Assembly: GCA_037953625.1 (NCBI GenBank)
Contig: CM075654.1
Coordinates: 24,793,501-24,857,500, forward strand
DNA: 64,000 nt
Origin: Crotalaria pallida
Taxonomy: Eukaryota > Streptophyta > Magnoliopsida > Fabales > Fabaceae
Reading direction: 5' to 3'
Under the pieces are notes generated by a model, which was given only the letters and a program-made list of their open reading frames with translations, was not told where the DNA came from and did not search any database. The position numbers were made by a program, and so were the translations under genes. Below are positions 23,522 to 36,401 of this stretch, one piece after another; the first letter of the stretch is position 1, and each line of letters begins with the position of its first letter.

Positions 23522-26500
23522 TTACTCGACTTGTTTGATAATTCTTCTTCTCCGTAATGGCTGTGTTGTAATACTCCCTGGGGCACTGTGAGCTTTCCTC
23601 CTCTCATCCTTTCTTCTCCTAGCATTTGCCATAACGCGTAACAAAGCAGAAGCTTTGAATATCGGTTTTGGCAAGTGTCTATGCCTGTTAAGAAAAATCC
23701 AGAAAAGAAATATGCACAAAAGTTATTTTGCTAATACATGATTGTTTGCCAGTGACGGCTCGCAAGAAAATTGCCTGATCAAAATCATACCTTGCAATAC
23801 GATTAACTTCAGGGAGATGCTTGTAGCGTTTTTTAATGGCCTCATGATACTCGTGTGTCTTCCGTTCTCTTGGGAGAATCTGTAGCACCATCAAAACATA
23901 AGCATCGGGGAATGAAGGGGTCTTTGGATGAAAATAAGTTGTGGAAACGATGGGAAAATAAATTGAAAACAAACAAACCTCATAACTATAATAATTTAAC
24001 TTTTCTAATCCAAGATTCTCCATAATTAATATAAGACCAATATTAAAAAGAAAATAGAGGAAAAACCAACAAAGAAAACCTACTATGCTAAATAAAAGTA
24101 ATCTGATCCTCATTTCAATTCGTAATGACCTTGTCATTTTGGGATCAAGATGTGGGACCAGGAATGTGGGCCATGTTCAGAAAATGTGGGTCACCCCATA
24201 CTTTAAAATGACAATGAACTATTACAAGCTGCTGCTCCCTTCGTTTCACAATTTCTGCCGATTAAGGATTTTGTTCATACTTCATAGACTAAGAAAGCTA
24301 GTAAATACTCTCAAATTTAGAGTAAAATAATGTGCCGCTGAACTATTTCCTTTAAATAATGCCCTCTTGGTTTTCTGAAGTAACAGATAAAATGAAACAA
24401 TAATTTACTCACTAAAATGGTTATTTTGAAACAAAAAGATCAAATAGAGAAAAATCCAGATCACAATACAAATTTAAAAGGGAAAAAATAGAGATATTAT
24501 CAGGATTCATCTACCAATATTAAATATTGTCAATATAAGCCATAGATATGGCATCGAGCATCATGATTTGACCCAAATCTCAGCTATGCAAGAGATAAAG
24601 AAGAAAACTTACTACTCCAAGTTGCTCTGATGCTTTAGCTTTCCAAAGCCTGAGGTTAGTGTCATCACTTCCTGAAATCACATAACTTCCATCACCACTG
24701 AACTTGACACAAAATACCCTGCATAAAAAAGAAAAAGATCACCCTAACATAAGGCATACAGAAATCTTCCAATATACAACTCCACACAAATGAAAAATAA
24801 ATCGAGATTCAAATTAAAGGTTTAGAATGTTTGAAAGGCCGCATAAGTAATCAAAAAAATCAAAATGGTCTATGCAAAAGGAACAAACTAAGTCAACCTT
24901 TGCATTCTCTTGGTATGATATATCTCCTTACTGTGACCACCATTAAATTGGAAAAGTCTCACCTACAACAGAGAAATTGATAATGGATAAAACTCTAATT
25001 CAGTAAGAAGTAAGATCATATGAACAAAGATTATAACAAAATCCAAGGGAACTAACCGTTCTGTCATAAGATCCAGTGACAAATTCCCGACCAGTTGGTG
25101 AGTAGTCAATATCCATTCTGTAAAATGTAATATAAAAAATATTGATGATCAATTCTACAATTATAGCATCAAAAGGTAATCATTTAAAGAACATTCATCT
25201 CACACTGCAGAAACATGATCTTTGTGAACACATTTGGCTTCACTTAAATTCCGATAATCGTAACTATAGCAGTTACAATCTTCATTGGCCTGCATGATAA
25301 TGAATTTGACTATAAGAATACAACTATCACTCCAATCATTGCTTCCAAGGGAAGAAACTTTAAAATCACATCGTAACAAAATCTCAGAATTTAGCCAACA
25401 CCAAAAACTTAAACATAACAGCTTCATAAACACTGGTTTTCATCAGATAAACTTACAGCTGTGAAATTTATTGGTTCCATCGGGTTCCAAGATATAGAAT
25501 TGGTTTTTGTCTGCCACAAGAATGTGAAAGTCAGTACAGTATGAATACATAAAACAATGGAGAGAAGAAAAATTCTTGACAATAGTAATAAAGTAGTTGA
25601 GAAATGTACCAATGATATAACACTGTGCAATTAAATGTCAAGAGAAGAATAAGGAGCTCAACTAATGGTAAAATTGCCCATTAAAATGATTTTAAAATAA
25701 ATTGAACATTGAGATTTAAACTAACTATATGAAATAATTACCATCATTATCATTTTCCCCACGGGAGTAACCATACGTAAATCATACAGTGCTATGCTCC
25801 GGTCACTACAATAACGAAAATGGTTAAACAAATAGACAGCTAACCCACATACTCACAAAAACAGAGAGGCAACAACTCAGGTACATGAGGGACAGAGAAG
25901 TAAAATGATTTTTCCAGGTAAGCAGATTATTAAAGTAAACATGATTTGATATCTCAGTGAATACCAAAAGGAACATAAACAAGTTCCCCTATTATAGATT
26001 CCCCGATTCCCATTCTATAAATGAGACGACTAGCATTTTTCTCCAGATTTAATCAAATACCAAAGAACCACTAGATGAAGGCCAATATATACCACAGAAC
26101 AAGAAACACAATAGAACAAAAAATTAAAACTACAATTTGAATCAAGCTGACACTGACTAAATTAACAACATTCATATCTTGGAAATAGAACATTCAGATA
26201 TAGTACTACAAAAACAAGCAGAATATGAACTCATAAAATAGGGAATAACAAAAAATTTAAATTAAGAAAAAAAAATCAATGGATCAGCAAACGATAAACA
26301 ATGCAACAATAAAACAATAAAGATCAGAATAGTCGTGGAGTGAAGAAAAATAAATCTAACTTTCTATCATTGATATCAGTAAAAACCTAGTGGTAGATAT
26401 ACAAGTATCCCCAAATACCTAGCTGATGTTGCCATGAGATTTGGGTCTCCAGGACTAAATTTAACAGAAATTACTGTATCCGTTCCCCATTGAAAACTAT

Positions 26501-29500
26501 GTATTGGCTGGGACCTGAACAAGGGAGAAACAGCAACAAGTAAAATAAGTAAGCAAATCATGTACCAATAATAAGTAAACCAATAAAAAATTGAGACCAA
26601 AACCTGTTGTGGTTCCAGACATCTACTTGAGCACCGGCTGTGGCAAAATGCTCACCATCCCACTGGTGATCACAAGCCCTAAAAATTAAAGGAAGACAGC
26701 ATTAAGTAAGAATAAAAATAAATATTAATATAACAAGTTTCAACATCTTGGATAACTCATAACAAAACTTACCAAAATGCATTCTTCCAAACATAAACAC
26801 TTTCTGCCTGCAAAATAAATTGTTTATAAATTTGTTAAAGGAAGAATGCCCACTGAAAAGGGGAGAAAATAATCTGAAGCATAATATTCTACCTCGACAG
26901 ATTTCTTGGATGAGTCACCGGAATCCATAAAAGTAGCAACAGGAACATTCCAAAGTCTGACACTGAACACAAAATTCCAGTTTTTTACATAAGAATTAGT
27001 CATTTTAGGCTAAAAGGTAAAGACACAACAGCTTGATATAATGGGAAAAGAATGTAAAGGTTGATTCTTACGTGCAATCAGTTCCACATGACACAAGAGT
27101 GCGTCCATCTGAAGACACTGACAGGCCTCGCACAGCACCTTGGTGACCAGGAAACTGACAAACTGTTCGCCTTTTTATTTTCAAATAGAAGCAACAAATA
27201 TTATAAATTATAATACATAGAGTAAAATCTTAAAAGTGCTACTAAATGCTAATCAAGAACAACCTCCCTTCCCAGCCCTAAATAAGCTAATATATAGTAT
27301 ATAATATTTATATAATATATGCAACTCACAATTTGCATAATCCAATATATTCTTTTTAATTCATGAAGACTTTTTTTTTTATTTATTATAAAACAATTTT
27401 ATCATATAGGTAATAACTAAAGATACTTTTGATGACCATTCTTCAGAAAGCCAATAAATCCTCCTCAAGCAATGAAAAACAAGAAATTCTGATATCGTAT
27501 TTGTTTTATACAGCCAACTAAGGTTCATTTATAACAAAGAACAGCACACATAAAATATCTTCAATTAAGATTTGCTTATAACTTAAGGGTATGCTTAACC
27601 TAAGAGTCAAAAAAGAGTAAAAATATATTGGAAATGCACACTCATAACTTTTTAAAGTCTTAAAGACTTAGTTTTCCAACATAAAGTTGCTATTTTTAGC
27701 TTCTTATCCTCAGCCCTAAGGGCTGAGATTAAGAAAATCCAAAACTTAATAATCATTAACTATGAAAGTCCACAAATGAATCCAAAACAAAAGAAAGTCA
27801 AGGTGGCTCCAATAACCAAATTGTTAATAATACAAACATATGTACATTTATTATAATCAAATATAAACATCTTTTTTATTTCAAAGAGAACACTATACAC
27901 CATCTACTTGATTCAGAGTTGAAGATAGATACCTCGAAGCTAAATCCCAGAGACGAATATCTGTAAACACAGCAAAGATGATTTTCAATATATAAGCAAC
28001 TTCACTCATCCATCATAGCATTAACTAGGAAGATAACATGCAATATGGACTGAGCATAATGTAACAAGGAATGATTAATATTTACCCAATACCCAAATAG
28101 AAGAAGGAAAAAAAATGAAAAGATCACCAACAATTTCACAAACAGATGTAATAAAAAGGATTAAAGTTCCAAGATATAGAACTTTATTTAAGTGAAAAAA
28201 ATAGAATATTAGATACTCCCTCCGTCCCTTTATCTTGGTAAAAGTCAAACAAGTCAACAAAAATAAGAGATTATCTCCTTAATATAATGCATGATTCACT
28301 CACTAATTACAAATTGATATTATACAAATTTTCATATCATTACAATTAATACATATTGCAACATTGTCTCCAAAAAAATCTTGAAATATGTTTTCCTTAA
28401 TTACTTATCAATTATTGATACAATAAACAATCTTTAAGATTTTTCATTTATTTTTTTACTTTAATATGGGACAAATTTTTATGCATTTTTTACCAAGATA
28501 ATGGGACGGAGGGAGTATATAAAATATTAGAACTATAAAACTAAAGAAGTATAGAATAGTGGTAAAAATGATTTGAAACGTGAGGCAGTTCCCATACAAT
28601 TACTTTCCATCATTTTAACCTCGAAATACTGTATGGTTATTTGCTTCTTTATAATGAATTATCCAAAGGAAAGCATTCTAATTTAAAAAATGAGCTAACA
28701 GTCAGATCTGTTTAAAGCAATAAGTAGTAAGCAAACATGCAACAATTGCTATAATACTTGATAAGGTCACTTCAAAATAATCTAGATAATTAAAATATGT
28801 GTTCGAACTTTCAGTTACAGTTCCTTAGTTACGAAATCAAAAATATAGACCCACTGGGATACCATACAATCTCCCTTTCTCAGAAAATTCTCTAGTCCTA
28901 GTGAATTTTTGGATTCATTGTCCAACTCAGCCATGTTATGAAAATGCTTACATGGGAAAACTATTTTAAAAAATCCACAAGCTTAAGAGTATAATGTTTC
29001 AACCTTTATTTCCTTCAATTACACTTGGGTGATGTTTGATAAACATATCAAAACAGGTCAGAGCAAAACGTGTGAGTTACATTTGATGTTTGGTGTATTG
29101 TATAAAATGAACAAAACAGAACATGAAATCAAAAAGTGGACCTTTAAGTGGAAGTGTGGAACTAAAAGGAGTGGAACCGAATAAAACAGAACAGAAATCA
29201 GTTCCATGTTGTTCTACTATCCACACATCAAATGCTACCTTGAAATCACAGGAATGTGAGTAAATAAATAAGGAAAATTAAAGTACCTCCATCCATTGAA
29301 CCAGAAAATATATATTTCAACTGATTAGAATTCTTCGCCATACACGAAATGGCATCTAAATGCCCATCCATTGCTCCAATAAACGGTCTTGCAAAAATCT
29401 AGATTCCCGGAACAAACATAAAATTAGGAAGTTCACAGGCATTCGTAAAAAGCATATAAACAAAAAATACATGTAAAAAGTAAAATGCCAACCTTGTCCA

Positions 29501-29763
29501 ATTTCACTGCGTTAAGAGCGCGCACATACTCCACGGCCTTCTCTTGAGTACGAAGGTTGGGGTCATAATTGCGAAATACCCTCTTTTTTTTGTTCCAATT
29601 CAAAAAGAGCCACACATTAAAAAATAATCAGTTAGAATAATTAAATAGTTTGGAATTTGCTTCTGCTTAGTTAGATAAAGGACGCCGAATCAATTACCTG
29701 AAGGTCTTGGCTTCGTTCGCGGGTGAACTCGTCCGTAGAACGTGATATAACTTTGACCTTCAT
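23522..29763 (-). CDS. DCAF13: DCAF13 / SOF1-like WD40 protein, 17 coding exons
   Basis: Minus-strand exons: 29763-29698, 29582-29493, 29398-29287, 27960-27933, 27170-27072, 26962-26893, 26807-26773, 26678-26604, 26514-26419, 25805-25742, 25510-25457, 25289-25204, 25117-25057, 24962-24898, 24718-24613, 23879-23791, 23684-23522. All junctions are GT-AG and sum to 1359 bp (452 residues plus TAA), close to the animal protein. Recognisable parts: MKVKVISRS start, RNYDPNLRTQEKA, WD repeats (IRLWDLASR, VRLWNVPV, DVWNHNRSQPI, ALYDLRM, DYSPTGREF, LRLWKAKASEQLGV) and the basic SOF1 C-terminus RIARHRHLPKPI...ARRRKDERRKAHS. SOF1/DCAF13 acts in the nucleolar small-subunit processome for 18S rRNA maturation and can serve as a CUL4-DDB1 substrate receptor. 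No frameshift or early stop is seen. It is the only intact host gene here. Confidence 0.95.
28216..28515. mobile_element. Stowaway-like MITE in DCAF13 intron 3
   Basis: 300 bp with terminal inverted repeats CTCCCTCCGTCCC / GGGACGGAGGGAG, flanked by TA on both sides (28214-28215, 28516-28517), the signature of Tc1/mariner-type MITEs. It has no coding capacity and lies far from both splice sites. Confidence 0.93.
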
Positions 29764-30385
29764 AGTGTAGCTCTATAAAAGGGTTAACTAACTAACTAAC
29801 ACGCTATTTTGCTAAAGCCTGGAAAATTCATCAGGTAGAAAAGAGCTATGAGAAAAAAGTAAATAAGAAAAACCCTAAAAAATGAAGGCAAAAAACAGTA
29901 TTCTGCGAAGAAGAAAAGAAAATAAAGTTTAGAAGAAAAAAAATGAGACTTGCTACCAAATATTATTTAAATTAGGAAAACAGAAATACCCTTTTTTTTG
30001 TATTGTCTTTGAAACCAAATAGTGACATGAACCAGAAGAATTATCAGCACTTCATTATTTACAAATTAAGATTATACTTCTACCAAAAAATAAAATGAAA
30101 AATATATTGAAATAAGGGAACAATAAGAGGTAAAAAAAAAAAAGAATGTACCAACAGAGGAACCAGCGGTGAGGACCAAGGCCAGGGGTGGAGTTCGCAG
30201 TTCAAGGAGGCGGAGAGCGAGGTGGCTGTTGGAGGCGGTTGCGGCGGTTGATTTTAAGCGTGTTGCCTCTGCTTGAGTGTCGAGTATGTAATAGTGAAGC
30301 TGAGACGCAAAGCTGTATCCCGGGAAGCAGTAACAAGGGTGTAACGTTCCGTCCAATCTGTGATGCATATGGACCATGTTAATTT
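29764..30385 (-). promoter_or_regulatory. Upstream region of DCAF13 with GC-rich patch
   Basis: The 5' leader and promoter of DCAF13 should lie here, but no clear TATA box stands out. A GC-rich patch (about 30160-30375) differs from its surroundings and is open on both strands (101 codons minus, 64 plus). On the minus strand it ends near a donor-like GTACATTC, so it could be an untranslated first exon or a remnant of another gene. The encoded sequences match no family I know. Confidence 0.35.
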
Positions 30386-30649
30386 AAATGGTCCGATCTA
30401 GTTCGGATTAGACATTTTTATGTATAATCCGGTTCGGTCTATTATGTGTGCGTAGTATGTATATTATTTTCCTATTAATTTGTATTTATTTTAATAAATA
30501 TTTATGCATTTTATTATAAATGGTCTGATCTAGTTCGGTTTAGACATTTTTATGTATAATTCGGTTCGGTCTATGATGTGTGCGTAGCATGTATACTATT
30601 TTCCTATTAATTTGTATTTATTTTAATAAATATTTATACATTTTATTAT
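30386..30649. repeat. 132-bp tandem duplication
   Basis: Two direct copies (30386-30517 and 30518-30649), starting AAATGGTCCGATCTAGTTCGG and its variant, differ by a few point changes. They contain GGTTCGGTCTA words like those near hAT-type element ends. No gene is present. Confidence 0.88.
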
Positions 30650-31922
30650 AATTTAGCATGCATTTAATTCATATTTCACTTGGAAGGTATCTTGTGCTTT
30701 TGATGTGTATATTGAATATTTTGAGGCTTGGAGCATTGGAAAACAAAGAAATAAATCAAAGAAGATATGCTAATAGATTTTTGGAGCAAAAATATAGAAA
30801 AAGATAGAGAAAGAGACATGTGAAGAAAGGAGATTGCTTATGCGCCTATTTTGCTATTTGGGTCCAACACTTGGAGGAAGGAAAAATTATAAAAGGAGGA
30901 AGATAGAAACTATGTAACAGAACATTAGTCATAGGATAGCAACATAGTAGATAGTAGTAGTAGCATTAGAATTAGGATTATTTCTCTATCATAGACAGAA
31001 ATAAATTAGAAAATTAGGATTCAAGGTTGCACAATTCTCTCCATAAAGAACTAGAAGACATTTGAAGACGAAAGAAATTCTTCTCATTCATCTATTGGTT
31101 ATTTCTACCTTTTAGGCCTTATTCCTATTTTTTATTTTTTTATTTTTTTGTATTATGTATATGATTGAGTAATTTTCCGTTTCTAAGGATTAGGATTAGG
31201 ACATGGAGCCATTGACATGATGATTTGATATTTTTCTCTGATTAATATTTATTTATTTTAGATTTAATTATGGTATTCTTAATGCATGTGATTGTGTTGG
31301 ATCTCACTATTGCATGATCCCAGATAGTAAGGGAAGAATCGAAAGGTGAACCTTAGTATTAGAAAATACATAATTAAACTTGAGGTTTAGATCACGAAAG
31401 TAGTTCTAATCCTTGAGATGATTCAATGAATTATCATAGAACTTAATGGATTTAATGTACCCAAATTACCACGAAAGTAGGAATTAGGCCTCGTTAGGTA
31501 CGGTGCTAAGAGTCTGAAAGGAATTAGTATTCTACACTAGGATAATTCACCTTCAAAGTAAATCTAATTTAATAAGAGATATATCTTTAATTGATTTTTA
31601 ATGCTGATATGTGGTGAAACTAATCCTTAGAAGATTTAATTCTTATCTTATTTCATATCTTTAGATTTATTTTATTTTATTTTTCATATCTCTAATAGAT
31701 TAGTTTAGATAATCTATACTTGTAATTTGTCGGTAATTAACAACAAAATCCTTGTGGAGACGATACTCTTTTTATTTTTTTTATTACAAAGAAGGTACCT
31801 GGGACTAGAACCCAGGACCTGGGGACCTAAGCTACCTAGGTGTCCCTGCAGCTACCAACTGAGCTAACTTACGCGGACTATACTACTACTTGACATAACC
31901 CATGCGCTTGCGGAGCGTACCA
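30650..31922 (+). mobile_element. Athila-type 5' LTR, second copy
   Basis: The right end is fixed by the primer binding site at 31929. The terminal block CCTTGTGGAGACGATACT parallels CCCTGTGGGAACGATATC of the first Athila LTR. The left end is uncertain (30650-30690). A SINE interrupts the terminal block at 31768-31875. Confidence 0.65.
31768..31875 (-). mobile_element. tRNA-derived SINE inserted in Athila LTR
   Basis: On the minus strand it has TTAGCTCAGTTGGTA (box A) and GGTTCTAGTCCC (box B) and ends in an A-rich tail. Flanks GACGATACT (31759-31767) and GACTATACT (31876-31884) are an 8-of-9 match and likely target duplication. Removing the element restores the usual LTR terminal order. Confidence 0.8.
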
Positions 31923-31928
31923 TGTTTT

Positions 31929-31946
31929 TGGCGCCGTTGTCAGGGA
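31929..31946 (+). other. Primer binding site, tRNA-Asp type
   Basis: TGGCGCCGTTGTCAGGGA matches the tRNA-Asp-type primer site found in many Athila/Tat gypsy elements, apart from one or two changes in its 3' half. Confidence 0.8.
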
Positions 31947-32040
31947 TTTTGTTTTGTCAATATTGACTGTTATTATAAGTTGATAAGACTAAACAATTTT
32001 TTTTAGTTTCTTTTTTATTTATATTTTATATAGATCTAGT

Positions 32041-32550
32041 ATGGAAAATAGTGGATCAAGATGGACACCTGACATGAGTCTTGAAGAATACTAAAAATCT
32101 TTTTGTGATTATTATCCTCCTGCACCATGTATTGCACGATCACGTCTTGATGAACCTCTCTTTAAGGAGTTAGCTCGGCAAGAATACATGCGAAACAGGG
32201 AAGAATGAGAAAAAGAGCAGCATTGGAATTCTCCTTGCGAATATCCTACACTACTATATTATGCACAATCAGTTGTTGATGAGCTTTCATACGTGGATTC
32301 TTATTCATATCTTTCAGCTCCTCAAAAATCCAACTTGGAGATCATGCTTGAGAATTTCATAATATCTCAAGAAAATGTCAATAATGATTTCAGAGCCATG
32401 CTTGATTCTCATGAGAAGCAATTTGCACAACACGCTGCTCACAACAAGATATGCTTCAAACAATGGGACCCAGGAGGAATCAGTTGTTGTGACAAGTTTG
32501 CACTTGGCCTTTGTGTCACAAGATATGGGATCCAGGTGGAAGCTCCATAG
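32041..32550 (+). pseudogene. Athila gag N-terminal remnant
   Basis: Begins ATGGAAAATAGTGGATC and reads as Athila-like gag leader with at least two in-frame stops (about 32092 and 32207), then a 85-codon open part (32293-32550) including SAPQKSNLEIMLENFI. Pol is missing: the conserved Athila 3' motif follows directly at about 32552-32600. The copy is therefore internally deleted like the one at 651-4787. Confidence 0.65.
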
Positions 32551-32726
32551 GTCAAGCTTAGAACCTTAAATAAGCGTTTTTTGGGAGACAACCCAAGTTT
32601 TAAATAGCTCTTGAGTTTTATTTTGTTAATTTTTTAGGATTTAAATATGTTTTATTATGGGGTTTCGTCTTTATTTTGTAGGTTTGTTAATGGTTAGCGC
32701 ATAAAGGAGTTGATTTAGAGCATAAA
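32551..32726 (+). mobile_element. Athila 3' conserved motif segment
   Basis: GTCAAGCTTAGAACCTTAAA, then TTGGGAGACAACCCAAG, a diverged form of the signature at 1671-1708. It is interrupted at 32727 by a solo LTR and continues at 35183. Confidence 0.7.
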
Positions 32727-33225
32727 TGTAACATCCCTAATTTAGTGGTACTTTCTTCCCTTATACTCAGTGGAGGTAAGAGGGGGTATTACCTTAGCTT
32801 AGGGAGTGTATTTCTAGTAGATGATAGTAGTAACTAAGGACGTTTGATTTTATATGTTAACGAACCTTAGGGTAATCGATAACGGTAAAGAATAAAGAAT
32901 TAGTAAGAGTAAGGATACCCACTTGACTATTATTGTTTATATGCTTTATATGATGGTTTGAATAAGAGATCTGGTATGTGTATGAGAAAATATGCTTGTA
33001 TGTTGGTTATGTGATTTGATGATTTCGGGGAACTAAGTGTGAGATTATGGAACTAAGTGGAATGTGAAGTTTACCTAGGATTAAAAGTTGAGTTGACCCA
33101 ATTAGTAAAAAGGGAATAAAATGAGAACTTGTAAATAGAGAGTTAAGAGAGGATTAGATAATATGTGTGAAGTAAGTGAAAGAAAAGACTAAAATGAATT
33201 AAATGAACTAAAGTATATGATATGC

Positions 33226-34025
33226 GGATGTCAGGCAAAGTAAGTATGCCCTTGTGGGGTGCATTGGTTACGTAAGCCGCACAATTTAATGGCGTGCGCC
33301 GCGGTAAGACGCCCCGATGTGAGAGCGCAGCGGTGGGTTGACAGTACCCGAAAGGAAAAGAACTAATGAATATGGTGTGCGAATGTCAGGCCGTGTAAGA
33401 CGCACAGCTGGGTGCAGTAAGACCCACGCGGGTTGTGCGGTGTAAGTCGTGAGCGGTCTGTGTGCAGTGGTTGTGTAAGTCGTACGACGTAAGGGCGTAC
33501 GCAGCGGTAAGACGCCTCGGTGTGGGAGCGCAGTGGTGGGTTCGCAGTACTCTACAGGTTTAGTGGATGTCAGGCCGTGTAAGACACACGGCTGGGTGCA
33601 GTAAGACGCACGAGGGTTGGGAGCTGTAAGCCGCGAGCAATGTGTGTGCGGTGGTTGCGTAAGCCGCACGACTTAATGGCGTGTGCAGCGGTAAGACACC
33701 CTGGTGTGGGAGCGCAGTGGTGAGTTCATAAAACCTATATAGATGATTTAGTACTCGGATGTCAGGCCATGTAAGTACGCCCTGGTGGAGTGCAGTGGTT
33801 GCGTAAGCCGCACGATTTAATGGTGTGTGCAGCGGTAAGACGCTCCGGCGTGGGAGCGCAGTGGTGGGTTCATAAAACCTATACAGATGATTTAGTACTC
33901 GGATGTCAGGCCATGTAAGTACGCCCTGGTGGGTTGCAGTGGTTGCGTAAGCCGCACGATTTAATGGCGTGTGCAGCGGTAAGACGCCCCGGTGTGGGAG
34001 CGCAGTGATGGGTTCACAAAGCCGT
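33226..34025 (+). repeat. Tandem repeat array inside solo LTR
   Basis: Five units starting GGATGTCAGG or GAATGTCAGG at 33226, 33381, 33565, 33757 and 33901, of 155, 184, 192, 144 and about 125 bp. Shared subwords are GTAAGCCGCACGA, CAGCGGTAAGACGC and GGGAGCGCAGTGGTGGGTT. The open frame on the minus strand at 33286-33669 is a translation of this repeat and not a gene. Confidence 0.92.
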
Positions 34026-34260
34026 TAAAAGGGAAAGAAAAGAAAGAAAAGAAATGAAAAAGAAAGAAATGAGAAAAGGATGAGAAAAGAGAAAAGATAA
34101 TAAAAGTTGAGAAAAGAGAAAAGATGAAAAGTTGAGAAAAAATAAAATATGATGAAAGATGAGAAATAGAGAAAAGAAAAAAAGGATGAGAGAAAGATAG
34201 ATGAAAAGATAATAAGAAGAGAAAAGTAAAACTAAAAAGAAAATAACACTATAAACAAGG
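34026..34260 (+). repeat. Purine-rich tract
   Basis: A long run of GAAAAG/AAAGA words with very few pyrimidines, directly after the tandem array in the solo LTR. Confidence 0.85.
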
Positions 34261-34950
34261 ATAATAGGTAAGTGTGACTGGCGATGTATGTGAATGTAAT
34301 TAGGGGGGTGTTTTATTAAATGCTCTTATGTGTTTAAATGCTAATTGTGGTTGGCTTGGCTATTTACTATGTTTATTAGAATTCATTCGCTAAGTTTTGT
34401 GTAATGCTCACCTCTTAAATGTTTTATACAGGTCCAGAGTATGAGCAGACGGACCTTGAGGCCGAGCAGGTGCATATTCCCTCACAGGGAATATGAGTGT
34501 CACTAGCAGGGGGAAGTTGAATCCTGCCGGGGTTGGAGTCTTTGATGACATGTTGTTATTTTGGGATTTGTTTATATGTATTTTGTTGTATATATTCAGT
34601 AGGGCCGACCCAGGACATGTTTCTTTTGGGATTTGGGTATCCTGGGAGTTTGACTCACTTTCATATGTTTGTTTATGTTTTTCTACTGATTGTTTGCTAT
34701 GGTGCATGTCATGATATGATATCAGGTGGCATGATACCACTGGTTATGATGTGATATGATATTATGTTGATTCTAACTGGTGTTTTTGAAAATGTCATTT
34801 ACAGGTTTAACAGGAAAAACTGATTTTTGGAATAGTCCATAAAATAAAGTAAACTCTGTCGAATTTTCCAGAGATTTTTATAATAAGTTTACGGTTTTAA
34901 AAAGAAATTTTCAAGTTGTTAAATTGGTGTACAGGTCTAATTAGGGGTTT

Positions 34951-35146
34951 TTTTTTTTTGCTTTCGCAGGTGGTGTTTGGGCTTTTGCACTTTGTCGGCC
35001 CAACTAAATTCACCCCGACCCTACGGAACTCCACTTTGTGGGCAGGGGTCTCCCAACGCGTGCCTCTCCGTTCCCATGGGTATCAAACTCGAGACCTCAT
35101 GGTTAAGGGACCTAGTGAGTTGTCACTAGACCAACAGCACGTTGGT
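34951..35146 (-). mobile_element. SINE nested in the solo LTR
   Basis: Minus-strand tRNA-like head with TTGGTCTAGTGAC (box A) and GAGTTTGATACCC (box B), then a body and an A-rich tail. Flanking TAATTAGGGGTTTT (from 34938) and TAATTAGGGTTTT (35147-35159) form the target duplication. The body is longer than the SINE at 31768, so it is a different family, resembling the plant Au type. Confidence 0.85.
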
Positions 35147-35182
35147 TAATTAGGGTTTTAAAAGTGGGGATGTCACAATAAA

Positions 35183-35854
35183 GGAATTGATTTGGGGAGA
35201 ATCTGGAATAATTTGAAGAACCCTAAGGAAGTCAAGACACCTACCGTGGCCAATGAACAAAAAATTAAAAAAAAAATAAAAAAACCAGGCTCAGTTGACC
35301 ACGGTCAACCCGTGGCCAATACCACGCCCGCGGGGCGTTCAACACAAGTCGCTTGCCAAGTTCCAGTAGGCTCCCCGGTTAGGCCGTGGCCCATGCCACG
35401 CCCGGGGTAGCGCTACTCCTGGCGCACAGAAGCAACAGACCCCCACGGGTTACCCGTGCCATGCACCCCGCCCATGGACCACCTCCCAGCCACATCGTTT
35501 TCCATCATCCCCCTCTCTTCGATGGTTTCCTTCCTCCCCCAACAGTCATGGTCCGCTCCTCTCTCTCTCAACCGCCGCCTCCCTCCTTGTCCGCCTCGCC
35601 CTTCCACCGCCCAAGACCCACAGACTCTCCCTTAACCCACTCTTCACCCAGTTCCAGTCGCAGATCCGCCACCACCAACCTTTCCTCCCTCGACCGCAAC
35701 CCATCAACCACCACGAACCGCCACCTCCCTTCTTCTGTGCGTAAAGTCTCCGCCATAACCCCCTTCTTTACCCCATCACCCACCATAGCTACTTCAAACC
35801 CATAACAGACTCTAATCCCTTTCGGCCATACATCCCTTCCAACAAAAGCCCAAT
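35183..35854 (+). mobile_element. Athila internal region, continued
   Basis: It continues the Athila copy after the solo LTR. It contains GC-rich words (CCGTGGCCAATACCACGCCC, 35310-35405) in the place where the first Athila copy has GCGCGCCTGGGCGCGC. The open frame at 35386-35805 (proline/serine-rich) and its shadows follow from C-rich sequence; no known domain is visible. Confidence 0.5.
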
Positions 35855-36401
35855 TAGGGATGGGCAAAATACCCATGCCCGTGGGTACCCACAACGGGTA
35901 CCCGCACCATTCCCTTGCGGGTGGGGACGGGTATTGTGATACCCGCCTCGCGGGTACACGCATTTATAAAATAATATTTTATTAATAAATATTCTATATA
36001 TATTAATATTTTTATATTACTTTGAGAATATATAAATTTTATTTTATTTATATTTCATAATGAATTTTAATGATAAAATTATAATGATAAACATTTATCA
36101 TATATATGTAATTATTTATCTTATAATTATTTTTATGTATAACACCCCTAATTTTCGTCTCCCGGATAATAAGGAAATTAATAATAAAGTTTTATTATTA
36201 ATTTATATAAATTCTTCAAGTTATGTTTTGTATTTAATTAGCCTTGAAATATAAAAATAGGTGAAGGTATTTTATATGGCAAATAAATACAAAAATATGG
36301 ATATTGCATTTTAGTACTTGGATTAGGACCTAAATGTAATATTAGAAAGGTTCTTAGAGGGAAAGATTTAAAAAGTTTTTATTTTTAAATTTTGCACTGA
36401 T

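Larger units (their letters stand above)
32727..35177 (+). mobile_element. Solo gypsy LTR with ATAAA target duplication
   Basis: TGTAACATCC at 32727 and GGGGATGTCACA ending at 35177 are flanked by ATAAA on each side (32722-32726, 35178-35182). It has no internal region, so it is the product of LTR-LTR recombination. It holds a five-copy tandem repeat (33226-34025), a purine-rich tract (34026-34260), an acceptor-like AG at 34430-34431 followed by GTCCAGAGTATGAGCAG, and a SINE near its right end. Confidence 0.92.

Noticed and set aside
30072..30377. 101-codon frame upstream of DCAF13 as a gene
   Set aside because: No recognised family, open on both strands because of GC content; kept only as a possible untranslated exon.
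31768..31875. Possible tRNA gene
   Set aside because: Box A and box B are present, but the sequence has an A-rich tail and target duplication, and no complete cloverleaf was seen; it is a SINE.
33286..33669. 127-codon minus-strand frame
   Set aside because: Falls within the tandem array of the solo LTR and repeats its period.
35386..35805. 139-codon proline/serine-rich frame
   Set aside because: Low-complexity C-rich sequence in a decayed Athila region; the opposite strand is equally open.
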